From positions 62,001 to 126,000 of the forward strand of contig CAXBEV010000008.1 in assembly GCA_963974935.1 (NCBI GenBank): 64,000 nucleotides of DNA, read 5' to 3'. Made by a program: the position numbers and the translations under genes. This DNA comes from UBA4479 sp963974935 (GTDB taxonomy: Bacteria > Pseudomonadota > Alphaproteobacteria > Rhodospirillales > Casp-alpha2). Position 1 is the stretch's first letter. Each line of letters starts with the position of its first letter. The notes under the pieces were generated by a model. The model ran no database searches and was not told the DNA's origin. It saw nothing but the letters and a program-made list of their open reading frames with translations. Shown in pieces: positions 18,333-27,093 of this stretch.

Positions 18333-19625
18333 GCCAGAGCAACAGCATCAACCCTGGTACCGCTGCCAACCCGGTGACCAAAAAGTACGTCACCCAATCG
18401 ACTTGATCGGCAAACCATCCGCCACCCGACGCCAACACGGTGCGCGTAAACGCCATCAACGACGACAGCAACGCAAACTGCGTTGCTGTATAGGCCACGT
18501 TGCACAACCCGGATAAATACGCGACGAATGCAATGGTGCCGACACCACCCGTCAAATTTTCGATCCCGATGGTGACAAACAGCATCGGCAGTTCGGGCCC
18601 GATCCATGCCTGCAAGGCAAAGACACCATTTGAGGCCGCTTGCAAAACACCCCCCACCAACAACGCCGGGAATGTGCCGAGCCGGGCCACCATTACACCC
18701 CCGATGATCCCGCCGACAAGCGTCATGGCGAGGCCAAAACCCTTGGTGACCAAGCCTATTTCAGTTTTTGAAAACCCGATATCCAAATAAAACGGGTTCG
18801 CCATTACGCCCAAAAGCGCATCGCCGTATTTATAGAGCGCGATGAACAGTAAAATCATCGGCCAGTTGGTGCGCTTGGCAAAATCGATAAATGGCATCAA
18901 CACCGCATCACGAAATCCGGCACCAAAGCGTACCGCAAACGTTTGCAGACCCATCGCCGATGCGGCAATGGCCCGCGCCTCGGCCCCAGGGCGACGCGGT
19001 TCTGGGCCGATCAGCGTTGCGGTGATCCCGACGATGACAAAACACGCCATCAACGCATACGCCCAAAACCAGCCGGCTTGATCCGCAATCACAAGCGCGC
19101 CCGCGCCGGATACAAACGTTGCAATCCGATAGCCGACGACATAATTCGCGGCGCCGGCACCCATTTGCGCTTCGTCTAAGATTTCAATCCGATACGCGTC
19201 GACGACGATGTCTTGCGTTGCAGACGCAAAAGCCAACACAACGGCCCAAAACGCTGTCCATGCCAATGCGTCTTTGGGATCGGAGCCCCCAAGGCGAGAA
19301 TAGCGACAACCACGCAGCCCTGCGACAACAAAAGCCAACTGCGCCGTTGGCCGATCCATCGGGTAAGACCAGGGAGCGGAAATCGATCCACCAACGGTGC
19401 CCACAAGAATTTGAGCGCATAGGCGCTGCTGGCAATCGAAAACCAACCGATGACCGTCAGCGAAACGCCCTCATCATGAAGCCAGGCCGACAGCGTGCCG
19501 TAAACAAGCAACAGCGGCAGCCCGCTGGAGAAGCCCAACAGCAAAATAAGAAAAACACGAAATTCAAAATAAACTTTGATGGCTACAGGCCAGGCACGCC
19601 AACCTGCGGACGCCTTTGTCGTCAA
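18286..19625 (-). CDS. AmpG-like muropeptide permease (MFS), interrupted by an apparent -1 frameshift
   Basis: AmpG-type MFS permeases import anhydro-muropeptides for cell wall recycling. The coding sequence is split between two frames. The N-terminal part runs from ATG 19625 through VYFEFRVFLILLLGFSSGLP, SAYALKFLWAPLVDRF and GQRRSWLLLSQG. The remainder, in another frame, continues SDPKDALAWTAFWAVV, SATQDIVVDAYRIE and on to the stop at 18286. The junction lies at a run of five C (five G on the coding strand) at 19286-19290. Adding one base there restores a continuous protein of about 446 residues across the normal AmpG motifs. Whether this is a sequencing error, a real mutation or recoding cannot be told here. 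ATG overlaps the stop of the upstream GT9 gene (ATGA), so the two are translationally coupled. Confidence 0.75.
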
Positions 19626-20908
19626 AGCGACGCGGCGGGACGAGATGGCTCGGTGGCTTCAGGTTGAGCCACCGTGCTGTCTTTATCTGCCGATACATCA
19701 ATCAAACGCGCGCAGGCATCCCAGACGGTGTCGATGGAAATCGCTTCGACGCACGGAAAAACATCAAATTTACTGTGACGTTTATGGCAGCGCCAAAAGC
19801 AGTGATAACAATCCATCTGCTCATAAACGAATTCGGCATGATCAGGCGTAATTTCAGCCGGATAAGGAACGAAGCTGGTAAAATGGCCACCACCGACATT
19901 CACCACGGTCGGCGTACCCAACGCGATCGACAGGTGCGCCGGGCCGGTATCGTTGCTGACCATCAACCGGGCATGCCCAATCATATCCAAAAGTAACGGT
20001 AGCGACGTCTGCCCGGTCAGGTCAATGACGCCGTCCCTGCGTGCAATGGCCTGCAGCATACTGAGGTCCCACCGTTCTTCGCGCGTGCCCACAAAGACGA
20101 CCTGCCATCCCAGCAACAGAAGTTTCTCTGCAATCGCCACATAAGCGCTGAACGGCCAGCGGCGACCGGGCTCGTTACTGCCTGGGTTGATCACTGCATA
20201 CGGTGCCGCAGTGACCAACCCCGACGTTGGGCATTCCCAGTCAATTTGAGTCGGCTTCGGTGCGTAAATCTTGCCGGCAATCGCTGAGACAAAGCGAAAA
20301 TGGCGGACGATCTCGTGAGTCGGGTAGGGGCCCGTATCTATGATCTCGTCAACTTGGCTAAGATAATAAGTAAATTCCGCCCGGGTCGGCTCGTTCACGT
20401 AGGGCATAGAAACCACAGTACGCTCGGCACCGGATAACCAGACAAGACTGTCCGCCATCATGGCGCGCCGCAGGTAGGAATCACAGACAGCGATCTTCGG
20501 CGCTAGACATCGAATCCGCAGCGCGACAAAAAACCGGTACAAAAGATGACGCGCAAATTTATGCTCGTCGATGGTGATCACCCGATAGCCGCCAAACACA
20601 CGATCCGTGATCGGCTGCCAGCTATCACATCCTAAAACCGTAATGTCGGCCTTATCGACACCGAAAGCTTCGGCATAATGGTCTAAACTGCTGCGAAACA
20701 GCACCATATCGCCGATGCCGTCCATCCGCACCGCCAATAGGCCCTTTTTCTTTTTGAAAATAGGCAGGTAGCGGGCAATCAAATCAAACGGACGAAACAG
20801 CCACCAACGTTTGCGCATACCCGCCGGCATCAGCCGCCAGAAAGGTGACGACGTAACTACCGGACGGGTCGCCGCCGAAAAAGGATCTGTGCGGTTCGAA
20901 CTTTCCAT
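19622..20908 (-). CDS. Glycosyltransferase family 9 (heptosyltransferase-like) protein
   Basis: A 428-residue GT9 protein, longer than usual because of about 55 extra N-terminal residues that include a basic KKKK stretch near residues 52-55, just before the GT-B fold; this could favour membrane association. Core blocks are LLAVRMDGIGDMVLFRSSLDHYAE (acceptor domain), AVINPGSNEPGRRWPFSAYVAIAE and SNDTGPAHLSIALGTPTVVNVGGG (donor domain). A Cys-rich stretch near residue 360 (DCYHCFWRCHKR) is reminiscent of C-terminal regions in some O-antigen or core glycosyltransferases; its role is unknown. Donor and acceptor cannot be assigned. Its TGA overlaps the ATG of the AmpG-like gene. Confidence 0.82.
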   Translation of the reverse strand: MESSNRTDPFSAATRPVVTSSPFWRLMPAGMRKRWWLFRPFDLIARYLPIFKKKKGLLAVRMDGIGDMVLFRSSLDHYAEAFGVDKADITVLGCDSWQPITDRVFGGYRVITIDEHKFARHLLYRFFVALRIRCLAPKIAVCDSYLRRAMMADSLVWLSGAERTVVSMPYVNEPTRAEFTYYLSQVDEIIDTGPYPTHEIVRHFRFVSAIAGKIYAPKPTQIDWECPTSGLVTAAPYAVINPGSNEPGRRWPFSAYVAIAEKLLLLGWQVVFVGTREERWDLSMLQAIARRDGVIDLTGQTSLPLLLDMIGHARLMVSNDTGPAHLSIALGTPTVVNVGGGHFTSFVPYPAEITPDHAEFVYEQMDCYHCFWRCHKRHSKFDVFPCVEAISIDTVWDACARLIDVSADKDSTVAQPEATEPSRPAASL

Positions 20909-20939
20909 AACGTTAGGGTATCGCCGTCTTAAGCGTTGC

Positions 20940-22763
20940 TCAACCGGCGCTTTTACTGCGCTCAGCTTTTTTCCGCTCGTGCGGATTCAAAAGTTGTTTA
21001 CGCAACCGCAAGATATTCGGCGTCACTTCGAGCAATTCATCATCGTTGATGTAAGCGATGGCGTCTTCCAAGCTGAGACGGCGCGGCGGCGATAAGCGGA
21101 TCGCCTCGTCGGTGCCGGACGCCCGTACGTTCGTTAACTGCTTAGCTTTCAGCGGGTTCACCTCGAGATCATTCTCACGGCTATGCTCGCCGATAATCAT
21201 ACCTTCGTATACCGGCACACTTGCACCGATGAACAATTCGCCGCGACCTTCAAGGCCAGCCAGCCCATAAGCATTGGATTTACCGGTCGCATTGGAAATC
21301 AACACACCATTGCGGCGACCTGGGACCGGCCCAAGGTGCGGTGCAAAACTGTGGAACACCCGGTTCAAGACACCCGTGCCCCGGGTTTCCGTCATGAATT
21401 CACCGTGATAGCCGATCAGGCCCCGCGACGGCACCAAGAAGCTGAGGCGCACCTTATCGCCGCCGGCTTGGCGCATTTCAGTCATCCGGCCTTTACGGGT
21501 GTTCAGTGCTTCCACCACAATCCCTGAGAAAGCTTCATCGACGTCAACAGTGACATCTTCCATCGGCTCCAGGGTTTCCCCGGTATCCGGGTCTTCACGG
21601 AACAGCACGCGCGGGCGTGAAATCGACAGCTCAAATCCTTCGCGGCGCATCTGTTCGATCAGAACGCCAAGCTGTAATTCGCCACGACCCGCGACTTCGT
21701 AAGCATCGTTGTTGGCGGTCTCAGTGATCCGGATCGCGACGTTGCCTTCAGCTTCACGCATCAAGCGATCCCGGATCACGCGGGTCGTCACTTTGTCGCC
21801 GTCTTGCCCAGCGTAGGGCGAGGTATTGATGGAGAATGTGACCGCCAGGGTCGGTGGGTCGACCGGCTGCGATTGGATCGGCTCTGTCACCTCGATCGCA
21901 CACAATGTGTCTGCGACGGTGGCTTTGGAAAGGCCTGCAATCGCGATGATGTCACCGGCTTCGGCACGATCTATCGGCACCCGCTTGACGTCACGGAACG
22001 CCAAAAGCTTTTGCACGCGGCCCTGCTCGGCCAGTTTGCCGTCCCGGTGCAACGCTTTGATGGTTTGGTTCGACGTCACGACACCGGACAAAACACGCCC
22101 GGTCAGAATGCGCCCCAAGAACGGATCGGCTTCCAATGTCGTCACCAACATTTTGAACGGGCCGTCCGGGTCTGCGACTGGCGGCGGCACGTGTTTGACG
22201 ATACATTCGAACAACGGGATCAGATCACCGCCGCCGGCATCGGGGTCTTCGGCCGCCCAGCCATTACGACCAGACGCGAACAAGGTCGGGAAATCCAACT
22301 GCTCGTCATTTGCTTCCAAAGCCGAGAACAGATCAAACACCTCGGTCTGCACATCAAATGGTCGTGCGTCCGGCTTGTCGACCTTGTTGACCACGACAAT
22401 CGGCTTGAGGCCGAGTTTGAGCGCTTTTGCGGTCACGAACTTGGTTTGCGGCATCGGGCCTTCAGCGGCATCGACAAGCAGCACCACACCGTCAACCATC
22501 GACAAGATCCGCTCAACCTCACCGCCGAAGTCGGCGTGACCAGGCGTATCAACGATGTTGAGACGAATATCGCGCCATTCAACGGACGTACACTTTGCAA
22601 GAATGGTGATACCACGCTCACGCTCAAGTTCACCGGAGTCCATGACCCGCTCGGCGACTTTTTGGTTTGCATGGAATGCGCCACTTTGTGAGAGCATGGT
22701 ATCCACCAATGTGGTTTTACCATGGTCGACGTGCGCGATGATCGCGATGTTACGGAGGTCCAT
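20940..22763 (-). CDS. typA: TypA/BipA, ribosome-associated translational GTPase
   Basis: TypA is an EF-G-like GTPase involved in 50S subunit assembly and stress adaptation. The 607-residue protein begins MDLRNIAIIAHVDHGKTTLVD, with the G1 P-loop in AHVDHGKTT, the G3 motif DTPGHAD and G4 NKVDKPDAR. The C-terminal region contains the TypA-specific block GLIGYHGEFMTETRGTG. The open frame can be extended four codons to a TTG at 22775, but the ATG at 22763 has GGAG six bases upstream and begins the standard family sequence. It follows the PfkB kinase gene on the other side of a 33-base gap, same strand. Confidence 0.96.
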   Translation of the reverse strand: MDLRNIAIIAHVDHGKTTLVDTMLSQSGAFHANQKVAERVMDSGELERERGITILAKCTSVEWRDIRLNIVDTPGHADFGGEVERILSMVDGVVLLVDAAEGPMPQTKFVTAKALKLGLKPIVVVNKVDKPDARPFDVQTEVFDLFSALEANDEQLDFPTLFASGRNGWAAEDPDAGGGDLIPLFECIVKHVPPPVADPDGPFKMLVTTLEADPFLGRILTGRVLSGVVTSNQTIKALHRDGKLAEQGRVQKLLAFRDVKRVPIDRAEAGDIIAIAGLSKATVADTLCAIEVTEPIQSQPVDPPTLAVTFSINTSPYAGQDGDKVTTRVIRDRLMREAEGNVAIRITETANNDAYEVAGRGELQLGVLIEQMRREGFELSISRPRVLFREDPDTGETLEPMEDVTVDVDEAFSGIVVEALNTRKGRMTEMRQAGGDKVRLSFLVPSRGLIGYHGEFMTETRGTGVLNRVFHSFAPHLGPVPGRRNGVLISNATGKSNAYGLAGLEGRGELFIGASVPVYEGMIIGEHSRENDLEVNPLKAKQLTNVRASGTDEAIRLSPPRRLSLEDAIAYINDDELLEVTPNILRLRKQLLNPHERKKAERSKSAG

Positions 22764-22796
22764 TGGGGACTCCAACCTGGGGGTTTAGGAAAAAAC

Positions 22797-23795
22797 TTAG
22801 TTAGCGATGTCGCTTAATAGATGCTGCACACTGGCTGTCGGACGCGCACCGATCTGTTGAATGATCAATGCCGCCATCAAACCGCCCAGAATCGCTGCGG
22901 CCTTTAGGTCGTGACCTTGAGTGTACGCCGCCAAGAACCCGGCTGCATAGGCATCACCCGCACCCGTACTATCAATCACGTGTTCAACAGTGGCAGCTGG
23001 GACCGAAATCATGTCATCCGCGGTAACGACAACCGAGCCTTTTTCGGATCGAGTCAGAGCTGCAACCTCAACCTTACCTTGAATCGCGGCAGCGGCGTCT
23101 TCGAAGCTGCCGCCTTGGTCTTGGTACAGCGACATGATTTCGTCTTCGTTAGCGAACAAGATATCGACGTGTTCGGCGATAAAATCACGAAAACCGGCAC
23201 GGTGGCGATCGACGCAGAACGGATCGGATAAGGAAAGTGCAACTTTACGGCCTGCCGCGTGCGCCGCTTCGGCGGCTTTGAAGAACGCTTCACGGGCCGC
23301 GTCTGGATCCCACAAATAGCCCTCAAGGTATGTCACCGACGCGCCCTGCACTTGTTCAAGGTCCAAGTCCGCCGGGGCAAAGGTCACACATGCACCCAAA
23401 TACGTTTGCATGGTCCGCTCACCATCTGGCGTAATCAGCACCAAACACGTTGCGGTCGGGTCACCATCGGCGGCGGTCGATGTCGTATACGTCACGCCGG
23501 CTGCCCGAATATCGTGTTGGAACACACGACCCAGTTGATCATCTTTGACTTTACCGGCAAACGCAGCACGCCCGCCCAAGGCAGCAATGCCCGCAAGCGT
23601 ATTCGCCGCCGAGCCGCCGGAACTTTCAATGGCCTGGCCGGACTTGTCATAGAGCACACGCTGGTCGTCGGCGCTGACCAAGGCCATGGTGCCTTTGGCA
23701 AGGTTGTTGTCAGTCAAAAATTCGTCTTCGGTCTGCACCAACACGTCAACGATGGCGTTCCCGATTCCGAGAACATCGAAAGCGGAGTCGGACAT
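22797..23795 (-). CDS. PfkB-family carbohydrate/nucleoside kinase, adenosine kinase-like
   Basis: A 332-residue ribokinase-fold kinase. The N-terminus FDVLGIGNAIVDVLVQTED and the block SGGSAANTLAGIAALGGRAAFAGKVKDD resemble the alphaproteobacterial adenosine kinase group. The PfkB C-terminal signature DSTGAGDAYAAGFL supplies the catalytic Asp and anion hole. Adenosine is the likely substrate, but other sugars are not excluded. The frame continues 35 codons upstream; I chose ATG 23795 because AGGGAAAG precedes it and the family begins there. Divergent from the EI24 gene, with an AT-rich 275-base gap between. Confidence 0.85.
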   Translation of the reverse strand: MSDSAFDVLGIGNAIVDVLVQTEDEFLTDNNLAKGTMALVSADDQRVLYDKSGQAIESSGGSAANTLAGIAALGGRAAFAGKVKDDQLGRVFQHDIRAAGVTYTTSTAADGDPTATCLVLITPDGERTMQTYLGACVTFAPADLDLEQVQGASVTYLEGYLWDPDAAREAFFKAAEAAHAAGRKVALSLSDPFCVDRHRAGFRDFIAEHVDILFANEDEIMSLYQDQGGSFEDAAAAIQGKVEVAALTRSEKGSVVVTADDMISVPAATVEHVIDSTGAGDAYAAGFLAAYTQGHDLKAAAILGGLMAALIIQQIGARPTASVQHLLSDIAN

Positions 23796-23902
23796 AGAAC
23801 TTTCCCTAATCTTGGGGGGTGATGAGTTGGCGCGGAGTATAGCGAACGCGCGCCGACGGGCAAGCGGGAAGCGGGGCCGATCTTTAAGGCGAATCGACAA
23901 TT

Positions 23903-23917
23903 TTAATACAAAATTAA
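23903..23917. promoter_or_regulatory. Candidate CtrA box (TTAA-N7-TTAA)
   Basis: The AT-rich gap between the PfkB kinase and EI24 genes contains TTAATACAAAATTAA, a perfect match to the full CtrA half-site pair TTAA-N7-TTAA known from Caulobacter and relatives. It lies about 150 bases upstream of the EI24 start and 110 bases upstream of the kinase start. The local AT richness raises the chance of an accidental match, so this is a hypothesis. The rest of the 23796-24070 gap shows no open frame or hairpin that I can support. Confidence 0.35.
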
Positions 23918-24070
23918 GAAATTATCTTAAGTTATTGTTTTTAAATAATTTATGTCTATACCTCACAAATTCGTTGAGAATCTCGCCTTGACCCGGTCTG
24001 CGCACCGTCTTTTAATTTGCGAGACAATCCAAAATACGTACTTCTTAAGTGATAAGTAAGGTTTTACAAC

Positions 24071-24751
24071 ATGTTATCTGCCTTAATTAAGGGTATTAAT
24101 CAGTTAAGCGACAAAGCAACGCGAAAATATGTATGGTTTTCCGTTTTCGCCGCACTGATCACCTTTGTCATACTGTGGTCGGTGGTCGCATGGCTACTCG
24201 CGCAGACCTCAATCACGCAGATCGGTTGGTTGGAAAGTGTGATCGATGTGTTGGGCGGGGTCGCGACCTTGGCGCTGACATGGTTCTTATTCCCAGCCAC
24301 GGTGAGCGCCGTTATCGGCCTATTTTTAGATCAAGTCGCCGAATGCGTCGAAAAAACCCACTATCCCAGGCTTGGGCCCCCCAAAGATCAGCCCATCAGC
24401 GAAGCGATTGTGACGTCGGCCAAATTCTTTGGTGTGTTGATCGTCTTAAACATTTTGCTGCTGCCGTTTTTGTTTTTAGGGCCCGTGTTCGTGATCATGT
24501 TCTATCTGGTGAACGGTTATTTGCTTGGCCGAGAATATTTCGAGATGGTCGGCGTGCGGCGTTTGCCGGTTGCCGATGTCACAAGCCTAAGAAAAGCCCA
24601 CAGCTTGAGCGTGCTGATGACCGGGATCGCGATTGCGTTTTTATTGACGATACCGGTGGTCAACTTGTTGATGCCTGTTGTCGCGACCGCCGCAATGGTG
24701 CACCTTTTCGAGAAGTGGCGGCCCCAGGGCAACGCAGTCGCTGAGAGCTAA
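24071..24751 (+). CDS. EI24/CysZ-like integral membrane protein
   Basis: A 226-residue protein with four to five strong hydrophobic segments (about residues 20-45, 60-85, 115-145 and 175-200). It has the EI24 family look: an N-terminal LIKGINQLSDKATRKYVWFSV, a central FLLPFLFLGPVFVIMFYLVNGYLLGREYFEMVGVRR-type region with the conserved G-Y-xxx-REYF, and a polar C-terminus. The family includes the sulfate transporter CysZ, but alphaproteobacterial members near nth and DUF2244 genes are mostly uncharacterised. The start follows a TAAGG nine bases upstream. Followed by the bactofilin gene 27 bases downstream, probably one operon. Confidence 0.8.
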   Translation: MLSALIKGINQLSDKATRKYVWFSVFAALITFVILWSVVAWLLAQTSITQIGWLESVIDVLGGVATLALTWFLFPATVSAVIGLFLDQVAECVEKTHYPRLGPPKDQPISEAIVTSAKFFGVLIVLNILLLPFLFLGPVFVIMFYLVNGYLLGREYFEMVGVRRLPVADVTSLRKAHSLSVLMTGIAIAFLLTIPVVNLLMPVVATAAMVHLFEKWRPQGNAVAES

Positions 24752-24778
24752 GCCGCAAAACTGTCTGTTGATACGGGG

Positions 24779-25402
24779 ATGGGACACATGTTCGGCAAGA
24801 AAAAAGACGAAGACGATACCGGCGTGAACGCGGAAAAATCAACTATCGGCGCATCCGATACGGCCAATGCATCCGGCACGTCCGATGACGATGCCGGCGC
24901 AGCACCGCCGCTCAAACCGTTTTCCCGCAAAGGTTCGCATGCACCTGCAAAGCCGCCCAGCGCCAATGGCGCATTGCCCGATTATCAGCGCCGCAGCCCG
25001 GACCTGCCGAGCGCACCTGGTCGCCGTATCGACCGCCCGCGTGCCGGCGAAGTGGAAAGCCGCCGCTTAACCGTTGGCCGCGACATCCAACTGAGTGGCG
25101 AAATCACGTCCTGCGACAAATTAATCGTCGAAGGCCATGTCGAAGTCACCTTACAAGGGGCGCGGGTCCTCGAAATCTCGCCGAGCGGTCTGTTCAAAGG
25201 CGCCGCCGAAGTTGACGAGGCCGACATCAGCGGGCGCTTTGACGGTGATCTGATCGCCCGCGAAAGGCTTATTGTCCGCGCCGGCGGGCGGGTACACGGC
25301 AAAGTGCGCTACGGCAAAATCGTCATCGAGTCCGGCGGCGAGATCTCCGGCGATATGCAAACCCTCAACACAGGCGACACCGATACGCCAAACCAAAATT
25401 AA
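24779..25402 (+). CDS. Bactofilin family cytoskeletal protein
   Basis: Bactofilins polymerise into filaments without nucleotide and organise cell-envelope processes such as stalk synthesis and local peptidoglycan growth. This 207-residue protein has a disordered, charged N-terminal tail (to about residue 95), then the beta-helical DUF583 core beginning LTVGRDIQLSGEITSCDKLIVEGHVE, with the repeated hydrophobic pattern GxVxGxV through SGRFDGDLIARERLIVRAGGRVHGKVRYGKIVIESGGEISGD. The tail starts either at ATG 24779 or ATG 24788 (MFGKKK, closer to the family consensus); neither has a strong ribosome binding site. Downstream of the EI24 gene. Confidence 0.9.
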   Translation: MGHMFGKKKDEDDTGVNAEKSTIGASDTANASGTSDDDAGAAPPLKPFSRKGSHAPAKPPSANGALPDYQRRSPDLPSAPGRRIDRPRAGEVESRRLTVGRDIQLSGEITSCDKLIVEGHVEVTLQGARVLEISPSGLFKGAAEVDEADISGRFDGDLIARERLIVRAGGRVHGKVRYGKIVIESGGEISGDMQTLNTGDTDTPNQN

Positions 25403-25415
25403 AACGCCGCGAATC

Positions 25416-25880
25416 GTGATACAGCAAACACGGGCGTGGGCCACTGGTTGGACACAAAGATCAGCGGCGATTTTGCTGTGCGGCATATTAACCGCTTGCG
25501 AAGCGGTGCCTGCGGACGTGCCGACAGCGACCATTCAAAATACACCTGAGATCGCGTCTGCGCCAAGCGTCGCCGTGCCCCCGCCGGCACCAAAAATCGA
25601 CACCCCCGAACCAACTGAAATGATCGGTTGGAATGAAACGAAAATCGCCACGGTCCTAGGCTCAGCTAGCCTCGTGCGGCGAGATTTAGGCAGTAAAATC
25701 TGGCAATATCAGACTCCGGACTGTGTATTGTTTTTGTTTTTATATCCGGATGGCGGCGTATCCAAAATCAAGCATGTAGATGCACGCAGCATCGGTACCG
25801 GCAATATCAAAACCTGCGTAACATCGGTGCTACGCCAACGCCAAAGCGCTGAATCGCCACCCAGTGCGCCTAGAACCTAG
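25416..25880 (+). CDS. Small predicted lipoprotein of unknown function
   Basis: A 154-residue product starting at a GTG. The N-terminal hydrophobic segment ends in the lipobox LTAC, so the mature protein would be a lipoprotein. A Pro-rich linker (VAVPPPAPKIDTPEP) follows, then a short domain containing MIGWNETKIATVLGSASLVRRDLGSKIWQYQTPDCVLFLFLYP. That last part resembles small outer-membrane lipoproteins found beside bactofilin or nth in alphaproteobacteria, but I cannot name a family. The open frame reaches back to 25272 inside the bactofilin gene; nothing there is signal-like. Its stop TAG overlaps the stop of nth on the other strand through a shared CTAG. Confidence 0.6.
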   Translation: MIQQTRAWATGWTQRSAAILLCGILTACEAVPADVPTATIQNTPEIASAPSVAVPPPAPKIDTPEPTEMIGWNETKIATVLGSASLVRRDLGSKIWQYQTPDCVLFLFLYPDGGVSKIKHVDARSIGTGNIKTCVTSVLRQRQSAESPPSAPRT

Positions 25881-26530
25881 ACAGGCGTCTTCGCTTTAAA
25901 CCCGCAGAGATCCTGCACGCGGCACTTTGCGCACTCGGGTTTGCGGGCCTTGCAAGTATAGCGACCGAGCAAGATCAGCCAATGATGTGCATGCAGCGCA
26001 AATTCCGGCGGCGTCGCTTTCAAAAGTTTTTTCTCGACAGCCAAGGGCGTTTTGCCGGGCGCGAGGCCGGTGCGGTTTGAAACTCGGAAAATATGTGTAT
26101 CCACGGCAATGGTCGGCGCGCCGAACGCAATGTTACGGACAACGTTCGCGGTCTTGCGCCCGACACCCGGCAACGCTTCCAGCGCGGCTTGGTCATCGGG
26201 CACGACACTGCCATGCTGGGCGATCAGGATTTCGCTGAGCGCAATCACGTTTTTGGCCTTGGTGTTGAAGAGCCCGATGGTCTTGATGTGATCCTTCAAG
26301 CCGAGCAGACCAAGCTTCACCATAGCTTCGGGTGTTTTTACTTTTTTGAATAGCGGCTTGGTGGCCTTATTGACGCCGACATCGGTCGCTTGCGCCGACA
26401 ATGCGACGGCAACCAACAATGTGTAGGAATTCACATAATGCAGCTCACCGACCGGTTCCGGATCGGCCACCTGCAAGCGGCTATAAAATTCGATAACATC
26501 AGCTTTTTTCATGAAATTGTTATCCCGCAT
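25877..26530 (-). CDS. nth: Endonuclease III, DNA glycosylase/AP lyase
   Basis: Nth removes oxidised pyrimidines and nicks at abasic sites in base-excision repair. The 217-residue protein contains the helix-hairpin-helix LEALPGVGRKTANVV, which includes the catalytic Lys, and the downstream catalytic Asp in AVDTHIFRVSNRTGL. The C-terminal 4Fe-4S motif C-x6-C-x2-C-x5-C is intact (CKARKPECAKCRVQDLC). Start at ATG 26530, or six codons later at MKKADVIEF; neither site has a clear ribosome binding site. Divergent from the DUF2244 gene with 57 bases between, and convergent with the lipoprotein gene. Confidence 0.97.
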   Translation of the reverse strand: MRDNNFMKKADVIEFYSRLQVADPEPVGELHYVNSYTLLVAVALSAQATDVGVNKATKPLFKKVKTPEAMVKLGLLGLKDHIKTIGLFNTKAKNVIALSEILIAQHGSVVPDDQAALEALPGVGRKTANVVRNIAFGAPTIAVDTHIFRVSNRTGLAPGKTPLAVEKKLLKATPPEFALHAHHWLILLGRYTCKARKPECAKCRVQDLCGFKAKTPV

Positions 26531-26587
26531 ATCCGCAGACGATGAAACCCGGTTGTTGCGACCGGGTCAGTTTGCGTAAAATAAGGG

Positions 26588-27091
26588 ATGGATATCGACA
26601 CGCAGCACAACCTCGATCATCAAGACACCGCCCGAATTAGATTTTCACGCGTGCTTCGCCCACATCGTAGCTCAAGCGAACGCGCAATTAAAATCGTCAC
26701 CGGGTTCGTGTTGTGCCTGTTCATCCCAACCGGTACGGTTTTCCTGATCAGCGGCGCATGGCCTGTGTTCGGCTTTATGGGCGTAGAGGTCGCAGCACTG
26801 ATCTTTGCACTTCGCTACAATCATAAAGTCGGCTCGGCGTTCGAAGCCATCACCATCAGCGATGAAGAATTCCGTCTATCGCGCGTCGACCATTGGGGCA
26901 AACGCGCACATTGGTCATTTCAGCCGCAATGGCTGCGGGTGCGCATAGATGCCACGTCAAAGCAATTGATCGCCGGCACCCACGGTCGCCATGTGGTGAT
27001 CGGAAAATTCCTCACCTTAGATGAGCGGGAATCCCTGTGTGAGGTTTTACAAAACGAAATCCGCCGGCTCAATAATCCGGTGCTGACGTAG
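26588..27091 (+). CDS. DUF2244 domain-containing integral membrane protein
   Basis: A 167-residue protein with two adjacent transmembrane segments (about residues 35-52 and 57-75) after a polar N-terminus containing RVLRPHRSSSERA. This is followed by a cytoplasmic domain with FEAITISDEEFRLSRVD and ISV-type beta strands typical of DUF2244. The family is widespread in alphaproteobacteria and often next to nth; its function is unknown. The stop is two bases from the convergent dapB stop. Confidence 0.85.
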   Translation: MDIDTQHNLDHQDTARIRFSRVLRPHRSSSERAIKIVTGFVLCLFIPTGTVFLISGAWPVFGFMGVEVAALIFALRYNHKVGSAFEAITISDEEFRLSRVDHWGKRAHWSFQPQWLRVRIDATSKQLIAGTHGRHVVIGKFLTLDERESLCEVLQNEIRRLNNPVLT

Positions 27092-27093
27092 CC

